From assembly GCF_965279055.1 (NCBI RefSeq), contig NZ_OZ257125.1, positions 682,001 to 746,000 of the forward strand: a stretch of 64,000 nucleotides of DNA, read 5' to 3'. The notes under the pieces are model-generated. The model was given only the letters and a program-made list of their open reading frames with translations, was not told the origin of the DNA and made no database searches. The stretch is from Hydrocarboniphaga sp965279055 (GTDB lineage: Bacteria; Pseudomonadota; Gammaproteobacteria; Nevskiales; Nevskiaceae). A program made the position numbers and the translations under genes. This document shows positions 27,445 to 34,165 of this stretch, piece by piece (position 1 is the first letter of the stretch; each line of letters begins with the position of its first letter).

Positions 27445-28722
27445 CTAGGCGGCGGCCAGGGCTTCCAGCGCGCCCGGCACCGTGAACAGTTCCGGGTCGT
27501 GCCGCGCGGCGGCGGCGGCGAGTTCGCGAACCCTGGTGCCGCCATGCTGACGCAGATAGGTAAACGGCCCGCCGGTATACGACGGGACCAGGCCAGCCGT
27601 TACCACGGCGACGTCGGCGAGCTCCGGCTGTTCGGCCTTGCCGGACTCCGAAGCGCGCAGCGCCGCGAGCGCCGTCGCGAGCACCGTCTCTTCTTCGCTG
27701 AGCTTCAGCGATTTCGCCCGATCCTTCGCCGCCTTGATCACGACCAGCAGCGAGTCGCCGCCTTCGGCGTAGACGCTGGTCGGCGCGAGCAAGCCGGCCT
27801 TCGCCGCCTTCTGCCGGTTGAGGAACAGGGTTCGCACCATGTTGCCCGCGACCGGGTCGCGCATCAGCTCCACGAAGATGTCCATTTCGCGCGTGCTGGC
27901 CTCGGTCATCGGCAGGTTCCAGCCGCCGACCACGCAATCGATGATCGCGTTGTATGCCGGGTAATACTTCAACTGGTAGTCGCTGATGCCGATCGCCTTG
28001 GCAATGCTGGCGAACGCGGTGTTGCGATTACTGAAATCGAAAGGCCTGGCGTCGAAGCGCGCCCCGCTGCGATCCCAGCGCGCCTGCGGCGCGCTCAAGA
28101 CCTTCGCACGACGCCTGGCTGCGGGGACGAGCTGATCCGGCGCGACGACTTCGTCGACCAGGCCGAGTGCCAGCGCCTGCTGCGAACCGACGGGCTCGCC
28201 AGTCAGCAGCATTTCCAGGCCTTTTTCAGTTCCGATCAGTCGCGGCAGACGCTGTGTGCCGCCAGCGCCGGGCAGCAGCCCGAGCTTGATTTCCGGCAGG
28301 CCGAGTTGCACGCCCTTGTCGTCGGCGGCAACACGTTCGTGGCAGGCCAGCGACACTTCCAGACCGCCGCCGAGGGCGAGCCCGTTGATCGCGGCGACAT
28401 AGGGTTTCCTGCTCAATTCGAGGCGGCGGAACAGCCGGCCGAGATGCCCGAACAGTTCATGCAGTTCCTTGGTCGAGCCCGTGCGCGCCTGTTCCGTGAA
28501 CATTCGTATCATGTCGAGATCGGCGCCGGCGATGAAGGCCGGCTTGCCGGACGTCAGCACCACGCCCTTGATGGAAGCGTCCTGCTCGACGCGCTTCATC
28601 AGCGCTTCCAGCGACGCCATCATGTCGGCCGAGAACACGTTCATCGTGCGGCCCGGCATATCGATGGTCGCCAGCAGAATGCCGTCGGCGTCGATATCGG
28701 TGCGGATATTGGGGTCTGTCAT
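27445..28722 (-). CDS. FadJ-like enoyl-CoA hydratase lacking the NAD-binding domain
   Basis: Residues 1-190 are a crotonase domain (oxyanion-hole motifs FIAGADLDM and NGLALGGGLEV, and LPEIKLGLLPGAGGTQRLPRL). Residues of about 190-320 resemble the linker of FadB/FadJ (YPAYNAIIDCVVGG, FLNRQKAAKAG). In FadJ the 3-hydroxyacyl-CoA dehydrogenase Rossmann domain follows, but here the protein goes straight to a short helical end with PSYTGGPFTYLRQHG, which matches the extreme C-terminus of FadJ. At 425 residues instead of about 700, it has probably lost the dehydrogenase domain. It should hydrate enoyl-CoAs, and the neighbouring SDRs may supply the oxidation. Confidence 0.82.
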   Translation of the reverse strand: MTDPNIRTDIDADGILLATIDMPGRTMNVFSADMMASLEALMKRVEQDASIKGVVLTSGKPAFIAGADLDMIRMFTEQARTGSTKELHELFGHLGRLFRRLELSRKPYVAAINGLALGGGLEVSLACHERVAADDKGVQLGLPEIKLGLLPGAGGTQRLPRLIGTEKGLEMLLTGEPVGSQQALALGLVDEVVAPDQLVPAARRRAKVLSAPQARWDRSGARFDARPFDFSNRNTAFASIAKAIGISDYQLKYYPAYNAIIDCVVGGWNLPMTEASTREMDIFVELMRDPVAGNMVRTLFLNRQKAAKAGLLAPTSVYAEGGDSLLVVIKAAKDRAKSLKLSEEETVLATALAALRASESGKAEQPELADVAVVTAGLVPSYTGGPFTYLRQHGGTRVRELAAAAARHDPELFTVPGALEALAAA

Positions 28723-28741
28723 CGGGTGACTCGCCGATTGG

Positions 28742-28790
28742 CCCTCTCCCAGGTGTGGGAGAGGGTGGCCGGGGGGCGGGGAGAGGGTTT
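28742..28790. repeat. Hairpin / dispersed-repeat-like element
   Basis: CCCTCTCCCA (28742-28751) and TGGGAGAGGG (28756-28765) form a perfect 10-bp stem around GGTG. A second partial GGGGAGAGGG copy follows at 28778-28787. Short GGGAGAGGG hairpins of this kind are common intergenic repeats in gammaproteobacteria. Here it separates the FadJ-like gene from badI. Confidence 0.5.
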
Positions 28791-28845
28791 GAGGCCTTGA
28801 AGAAAAGCCCGTCTCTCGTCGCGTATCGACGAGAGCCAGCGTGCC

Positions 28846-29637
28846 TCAGACGAACTTCTTGAAGTCCGGCTTGCGCTTCTCGTTGAAGGCACGCACGCCT
28901 TCCTTGGATTCTTCAGACTGGTAATAGCCCTTGACCGCGGCTACGCCCATGAAGCTGATGCCGCGGATGTTTTCGCTGTCGGCGTTGAACGAGCGCTTGG
29001 CGATCGCGATGGCGGTCGGCGACAGCAGATTGATCTCGGCAGCCCAGGCTTCGCACTCGACGTCGAGATCGTCGTGCGGCACGACCTTGTTGACCAAGCC
29101 CATTTCCAGCGCCTCCTGGGCTTTGTAGCGGCGGCACAGGAACCAGATTTCGCGCGCCTTCTTTTCGCCGACCATGCGCGCGAGATACGCGGTGCCGAAG
29201 CCCGGGTCGACCGAGCCCACTTTCGGGCCGACCTGGCCGAACTGCGCTTTCTCCGAGGCGATGGTCAGATCGCAGATCGTCGCGAACACGTTTCCACCGC
29301 CGATCGCAAAGCCCTGCACGCGCGCGATGACGACCTTGCGGCAATCGCGAATCGCGCTCTGCAGTTCCTCGATCGGCAGGCCGACCATGCCGCGCGGTCC
29401 GTAAAGGCCGTCTTCGGAAAGATGCACTTTCTGGTCGCCGCCGGTGCAGAAAGCCTTGTCGCCGGCGCCGCCGAAAATCACCGTGTTGACGCTCTTTTCC
29501 TCGTCCGCACGACGGAACGCGACGATCAGCTCCTCGACCGTCTGCGTGCGGAAGGCGTTGAATACTTCCGGGCGGTTGATGGTGATGCGCACGGCGTTGG
29601 CGCCGACTTCGTAAATAATGTCTTTGAATTCGCTCAT
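28846..29637 (-). CDS. badI: BadI-type 2-ketocyclohexanecarboxyl-CoA hydrolase
   Basis: The 263-residue crotonase-fold protein follows the BadI/MenB pattern closely. It has NRPEVFNAFR at the start, then GAGDKAFCTGGDQ, VIARVQGFAIGGGN, CDLTIASEKAQFGQVGPKVGSVDPGFGTAYLAR and AIAKRSFN. The pattern fits my recollection of Rhodopseudomonas palustris BadI, which cleaves the ring of 2-ketocyclohexanecarboxyl-CoA to pimelyl-CoA. The next gene upstream is BadH-like, the enzyme that makes that ketone. The reaction is therefore ring opening of an alicyclic beta-keto-CoA; a larger ring substrate (steroid or bicyclic) cannot be excluded. Confidence 0.85.
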   Translation of the reverse strand: MSEFKDIIYEVGANAVRITINRPEVFNAFRTQTVEELIVAFRRADEEKSVNTVIFGGAGDKAFCTGGDQKVHLSEDGLYGPRGMVGLPIEELQSAIRDCRKVVIARVQGFAIGGGNVFATICDLTIASEKAQFGQVGPKVGSVDPGFGTAYLARMVGEKKAREIWFLCRRYKAQEALEMGLVNKVVPHDDLDVECEAWAAEINLLSPTAIAIAKRSFNADSENIRGISFMGVAAVKGYYQSEESKEGVRAFNEKRKPDFKKFV

Positions 29638-29688
29638 CGGTTTTCTCCCAGAACTTGATGCTGTGTTTGTGTGGCCGGCCCGTATGGC

Positions 29689-30453
29689 TCAGACCATGTT
29701 CAGGCCGCCGGAGACGCTGATCGTCTGGCCGGTCATGAAGGCGGCGTCGTCGCTGGCGAGAAACGCGACCAGCCCCGGATAGTCGCTCGGCTCGCCGATG
29801 CGGCCCAGCGGCACGCCGCGGACCATCGCATCGCGAATCTTCTGGCCTTCTTCGCCGGTGCCGACGAAGGCGTCCATTGCCGGCGTATTGGTCGGGCCGG
29901 GCGCGACGCAGTTCAGCGTCACGTTCTTGCGCGCCACTTCACGGGCCAGTGCCTTGGCAAAAGCGATCGTCGCGCCCTTGGTGCCGGAATAGACCACTTC
30001 TCCGCTGCTGCCGACACGGCCGGCGTCGCTGGCGATAAAGATCACGCGGCCGCCGCCGCGCGCGACCATGCCCTGCACGACGGCATGCGTCATGTGCAGC
30101 GGCCCCATGTAATTGATGTCGACGACCTTCTTCCAGAAATCCGGCGTGGTCTTCAGAAACGGCATCGGCTTGTCCCAGCCGGCATTGTTGACCAGCGCCC
30201 AGGTCGGGCCGATCTTGGCTTCGATCTCGGCAACCCCCTTCTTGACCGCTTCGTAATCGGTGATGTCGCAGATCGCGGCTTCTGCTGTCCCGCCGGCGGC
30301 CTTGATGCTTGCGACGGCGTTCGCCGCGGCTTCCGCATTCATGTCGAGCACGCCGACGATCATGCCTTCTTCGGCAAGCCGCGTTGCGATCGCCAGGCCG
30401 ATACCGCTCGCAGCGCCCGTGACCAGGGCGACTTTATCTTTTAGACCGCGCAA
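29689..30453 (-). CDS. badH: BadH-type 2-hydroxycyclohexanecarboxyl-CoA dehydrogenase (SDR)
   Basis: The 254-residue SDR has TGAASGIG at the cofactor site, the family-specific NNAGWDKPMPFLKT, and an active site with Ser in IASDAG and YSGTK. The block IASDAGRVGSSGEVVYSGTKG is close to BadH as I remember it, which oxidises 2-hydroxycyclohexanecarboxyl-CoA with NAD+. AGGAG lies upstream of the ATG at 30453. It is the first gene of the leftward block (badH, badI, FadJ-like, CoA-transferase, SDR) and diverges from two acyl-CoA dehydrogenase genes, giving all activities for beta-oxidation of an alicyclic carboxyl-CoA. Confidence 0.85.
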   Translation of the reverse strand: MRGLKDKVALVTGAASGIGLAIATRLAEEGMIVGVLDMNAEAAANAVASIKAAGGTAEAAICDITDYEAVKKGVAEIEAKIGPTWALVNNAGWDKPMPFLKTTPDFWKKVVDINYMGPLHMTHAVVQGMVARGGGRVIFIASDAGRVGSSGEVVYSGTKGATIAFAKALAREVARKNVTLNCVAPGPTNTPAMDAFVGTGEEGQKIRDAMVRGVPLGRIGEPSDYPGLVAFLASDDAAFMTGQTISVSGGLNMV

Positions 30454-30808
30454 GAGAATTCTCCTTCCTGTTGACCGATGAGCGCCTGGAATCGGTCCGG
30501 GCGTCCCAAAATATAGTATGTGTAGCTACTAGTATGCGTCCATGGTTGCTCCGAGTCGAGATGCAAGCCGCAACCGACGCTTGTTTGGGAAACAAAAAAG
30601 CCAGGACTGATAAAACTAGTATGGACGAATATCGTATTGAAGAGGTATGGTATCGTACGAATCGGATCGTGACGGCGGGAGTCCGCATGACTGAGTCAGA
30701 AGGCTAGAAAAAATCTGACCCAAAATCGCGCGGCGCGACGGCCGCAAGCTGCGAGCCGTCGGAAGGTTCCCGTGATCGTTGTCTGTTTAAGTGGCCCTGG
30801 AGTTTTTG
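30454..30808. promoter_or_regulatory. Divergent regulatory region with palindrome and TAGTATG motifs
   Basis: This 355-base gap drives badH leftward and an acyl-CoA dehydrogenase rightward. It is AT-rich relative to its surroundings. It holds a perfect inverted repeat TTGTTT-GGG-AAACAA (30581-30595), two exact copies of ACTAGTATG (30528-30536 and 30615-30623) and a related TATAGTATG (30512-30520). The repeated motif suggests an operator, though TAGTAT could also be a -10 hexamer. No regulator gene adjoins the region. Confidence 0.55.
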
Positions 30809-31975
30809 ATGGACTTTGCAGTTAATCCCGATCATCCGGCGATCCGCGAGGGCGTTGGCAGTGTCGTGCGCTCTTTCAGCGACGAGTACTGGCTGGCCCG
30901 CGATGACGACGGCGAATTCCCGCGCGAATTCCATCGCGCGATGGCCGACGGCGGCTGGCTCGGTCTGACGATGCCGGAAGAATACGGCGGCAGCGGCCTG
31001 GGTGTGACCGAGGCGATGGTGATGATGCATGAGGTCGCCAGCCACGGCGGCGGCATGGCATCCGCATCCACTGTGCATATCAACCTGTTCGGTCCGCATC
31101 CGATCGTGGTGTTTGGTACGCCGGACCAGAAAGCACGCTGGATTCCGCGACTGGTGGCCGGCCAGGATCAGTGCTGCTTTGGCGTGACGGAACCGAACGC
31201 CGGTCTGAACACCACCGCGATCAAGACCTTCGCGCAGAAAGTGCCCGGCGGCTACATTGTGCACGGTCAAAAAGTCTGGACCTCGACCGCGCAGGTCGCC
31301 AACAAGATCATGTTGCTGACGCGCACTACCAAGATAGAAGACTGCAAGCGGCCCACCGACGGCATCAGCGTTTTCTATACCGACCTGGATCGCTCCAAGA
31401 TCGAGGTCAAGAAGATCCCGAAGATGGGCCGCAAGGCGGTCGATTCCAATTCGATCTTCATCGACGGCCTGTTCATTCCCGACTCCGATCTGATCGGCGA
31501 AGAGGGCAAGGGTTTCAGCTACATCCTTCACAGCCTGAATCCGGAGCGCGTGCTGATCGGCGTGGAGGCGATCGCGATTGGGCAAGACGCCCTGCGCCGC
31601 GCCTCAAAGTACGCGCGCGAGCGCATCGTGTTCGATCGCCCGATCGGCATGAATCAGGGCATTCAGCATCCGCTGGCGGAAAAGTGGATGGCACTGGAAG
31701 CGGCGTATCTGATGGTGTCCAAGGCCGCCTGGCTGTACGACCAGCATCAGCCCTGCGGCGCCGAAGCCAATGCCGGCAAGTTCCTCGGTGCGCGCGCCGG
31801 ATACGACGCCTGCCTGCAGGCGGTACTGACCTTGGGCGGCTTTGGTTACGCCAAGGAATATCACGTGGAGCGCCTGCTTCGCGAAGTCACGGTTACCCGC
31901 ATCGCGCCGGTTACCGAGCAGATGATCATGAGCTTTATCGCGGAAAAAGTGCTGGACCAGCCCAAGTCTTATTGA
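30809..31975 (+). CDS. Acyl-CoA dehydrogenase
   Basis: The 388-residue FAD protein has the acyl-CoA dehydrogenase pattern: an N-terminal helical domain, GVTEPNAG in the FAD-binding middle domain, KVWTS, and the C-terminal helical domain with YARERIVFDRPIG and GGFGYAKEYHVERL. It would introduce the 2,3-double bond into an acyl-CoA and pass electrons to ETF. The usual medium-chain catalytic Glu segment (YEGT) reads APVT here, so the base is not assigned. The ATG at 30809 has GGAG upstream; an in-frame GTG at 30791 is less likely. It is divergent from badH, and AliB-like oxidation of a cyclohexane carboxyl-CoA is a reasonable inference. Confidence 0.85.
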   Translation: MDFAVNPDHPAIREGVGSVVRSFSDEYWLARDDDGEFPREFHRAMADGGWLGLTMPEEYGGSGLGVTEAMVMMHEVASHGGGMASASTVHINLFGPHPIVVFGTPDQKARWIPRLVAGQDQCCFGVTEPNAGLNTTAIKTFAQKVPGGYIVHGQKVWTSTAQVANKIMLLTRTTKIEDCKRPTDGISVFYTDLDRSKIEVKKIPKMGRKAVDSNSIFIDGLFIPDSDLIGEEGKGFSYILHSLNPERVLIGVEAIAIGQDALRRASKYARERIVFDRPIGMNQGIQHPLAEKWMALEAAYLMVSKAAWLYDQHQPCGAEANAGKFLGARAGYDACLQAVLTLGGFGYAKEYHVERLLREVTVTRIAPVTEQMIMSFIAEKVLDQPKSY

Positions 31976-32103
31976 AGCGGCGGTTGGCTGCCGGGTCAGG
32001 CGACCTGGTTTCAAGGGGGGAGATGAAGCCAGGCTATCCAAATGATATGGCTTCATACAAAATAATTGGCGGCGACAAGCCGCCCCGAATCTGGAGTCGC
32101 TAG

Positions 32104-33321
32104 ATGTTCGAACGCAATCTGTTCCGGGAAGAGCACGAGATGTTCCGCGATTCCGTGCGCAAGTTCATCGATAAGGAAATCGCGCCTTATCACGGCCAGT
32201 GGGAAGCAGACGGCGTCGTGCCTCGCGAACTGTGGTTGAAGGCGGGCCAGGCCGGCCTGCTGTGTTGCACGATACCCGAGGAGTACGGCGGCCTGGGCCT
32301 GGACTATCTGTTCGACGTGGTGGTGTTCGAGGAAATGGCGCGCAGCGGCTTCACCGGTCCTGGATTCCTGATCCACTGCGATCTGGTGTCCACTTACGTC
32401 AAGTCGTTCGGTACCGAAGAGCAGAAAAAGCACTGGCTGCCGAAGATGGTCGACGGCACCGCGATCGGTTCTCTCGGCATGACCGAGCCCCATGCCGGCT
32501 CGGATCTGCGCAACATCCGCACGCGCGCCGTTCGTGACGGCGACCACTACATCATCAGCGGGCAGAAGGTCTTCATCTCCAACGGTCAGCTGTGCGACGT
32601 CCTGGTGCTGGCGACCAAGACCGACAGCGTCGCCGGCGGCAAGGGCATTACGCTGTTCCTGGTCGACACTTCGACGCCAGGGTTCAAGCGCGGCAAGAAT
32701 CTGGACAAGCTCGGCCTGAAGGCGCAGGACACCTCGGAACTGTTCTTCGACAACATGCGCGTACCGGCGAGCGCCATGCTCGGCAAGGAAGGCGAAGGCT
32801 TCCAGCTGATGATGACCAAGCTGGCGCAGGAGCGTCTGGCGCAGGCGATCCGCTCGGCCACGGTGTCGGAACATCTGGTTGAACTGACGGTGGAATACAC
32901 CGGCAACCGCAAGGCCTTTGGCCGCACCATCGGCGAATTCCAGAATACCCAGTTCAAGCTGGCCGAGCTGGCAACCGAGGCGGTGATCGGGCGTGTATTT
33001 ACCGATCACTGCATCAAAAAATTCATGGATGGCGAGCTCGACGAAGTCGATGCCGCGATGGCCAAGATGTGGCTATCGAACCTGCACTGCAAAGTCACCG
33101 ACGAATGTCTGCAGCTATTCGGCGGCTGGGGTTACATGTGGGAATACCCGATCGCACGCGCTTTTGCCGATGCGCGCATCGTCAAGATTGCCGGTGGTTC
33201 GATCGAGATCATGAAGCACATCATCGGCCGCTCGCTGTTCCGTGACGTGATGAGCCGCAACAAGTCGGAGTCTCCGGTTGTCGCCAAGCTGCCGGAAGGA
33301 AAACTGCAGGTCGGCAGCTGA
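32104..33321 (+). CDS. Acyl-CoA dehydrogenase (LCAD/IVD-like)
   Basis: The 405-residue protein shows EEYGGLGLDYLFDVVVFEEMAR, GMTEPHAGSDL, and the helix EHLVELTVEYTGNRKAFGR, in which a Glu sits where long-chain and isovaleryl-CoA dehydrogenases keep their catalytic base. The C-terminal block reads KIAGGSIEIMK. It is 128 bases downstream of the other acyl-CoA dehydrogenase gene and in the same direction. It could work with that protein as a heteromer or at a later round of oxidation. GGAG precedes the ATG. Confidence 0.87.
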   Translation: MFERNLFREEHEMFRDSVRKFIDKEIAPYHGQWEADGVVPRELWLKAGQAGLLCCTIPEEYGGLGLDYLFDVVVFEEMARSGFTGPGFLIHCDLVSTYVKSFGTEEQKKHWLPKMVDGTAIGSLGMTEPHAGSDLRNIRTRAVRDGDHYIISGQKVFISNGQLCDVLVLATKTDSVAGGKGITLFLVDTSTPGFKRGKNLDKLGLKAQDTSELFFDNMRVPASAMLGKEGEGFQLMMTKLAQERLAQAIRSATVSEHLVELTVEYTGNRKAFGRTIGEFQNTQFKLAELATEAVIGRVFTDHCIKKFMDGELDEVDAAMAKMWLSNLHCKVTDECLQLFGGWGYMWEYPIARAFADARIVKIAGGSIEIMKHIIGRSLFRDVMSRNKSESPVVAKLPEGKLQVGS

Positions 33322-33459
33322 TTGGGACTACACGCGGTTTTTTGCGACTCAAGTGGTAGCAGCCGCTGTTGTCCACTCAGGTAGCAGCTCCCGCGCTGGC
33401 GTTGCCCTATCCGCATGAAGGGCATCATCCATGGTCAGCATGGATGGCGACCTGCGCTG

Positions 33460-34079
33460 CTAGCGTTTCGTGGTGCAATTGGCGCGCAGCCGCACGTCTC
33501 CGCCACAGCTGGTGTCAGCGCTGACCGGAAATTGGCTGAACTGCATGCGGCCATCGAGACAGATTTCGATCTCGTCCAGCCGCTGACGCGAGCAGCGCAG
33601 TGCGATCGCGTCTACGTTAAGCTCGGGATTATGCTGCTCGAACAGCCTCAGGATATCCACACGATTGAGCGCCGCCGGTAAATCCTCGCGGCTCAGCTCT
33701 AGCGGCACCGAGACGCGGCGGCCGGCTAGATCGAACAGCCTGAAATAGCGCTGCGCGTCGTCGATGCAGCCGCCCTGCTGACCGCACAGTTCTTACGGCC
33801 GTGCGATTCATTGTTGCCAGGGATAAGTGTTCGGCCACCTCGGCCTTAAGCGGTGTGGCGTCGCGGCAGCCGCAATAGCTGCTGGCCGAAACGGGTACCA
33901 GCCAGCGCGACAGCAGCAGGCGCGTGCCGGTGCATTGGGATTCCTTGGAAGAAGGCTTGCGGCCGCAGTACTGCGGCGACCATGACAGGCGCAGGCTCCA
34001 TTGACAGGCGGTCGCTGCCGGCGAATGCAGCGGTGCCGAATGCCGCGGCGATCAGCACCCGCCGGGGCAGCGCGGTTTA
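33460..34079 (-). pseudogene. Degenerate secreted-protein gene, possibly ribonuclease T2-like
   Basis: The minus strand of this otherwise empty stretch keeps a coherent piece from about 33771 to 33460: LCGQQGGCIDDAQRYFRLF, then VPLELSREDLPAALNRVDI, FEQHNPELNVDAIALRC and LDEIEICLDG. It resembles the C-terminal half of bacterial ribonuclease I/T2 proteins. In the same frame, further upstream, two stop codons interrupt WPNTYPWQQ-stop-IARP-stop-ELCG. A signal-peptide-like piece (LIAAAFGTAAFAGSD) lies in another frame near 34040. The gene appears broken by at least two stops and a frameshift. Family assignment is uncertain. Confidence 0.4.
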
Positions 34080-34102
34080 GCATGAGATGCTCCTGTACGC
34101 AC

Positions 34103-34148
34103 AAAAAAAGCCCGGCCCTTTGCATGCGCAAAAGGGCCGGGCCGTTTT
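34103..34148 (-). terminator. Intrinsic terminator of the dikinase gene (bidirectional form)
   Basis: A perfect 12-bp GC-rich stem (34110-34121 with 34131-34142) is followed on the minus strand by seven T residues and on the plus strand by TTTT. It lies 18 bases past the stop of the leftward dikinase gene. Confidence 0.85.
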
Positions 34149-34165
34149 ACCGCTCAGCCAGTGGC

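Noticed and set aside
28742..28787. The GGGAGAGGG hairpin as an intrinsic terminator
   Set aside because: It has no T-run on either strand and resembles a dispersed intergenic repeat.
26980..28800. A 606-codon plus-strand frame across the CoA-transferase and FadJ-like genes
   Set aside because: It overlaps two well-supported minus-strand genes and has shadow-like composition.
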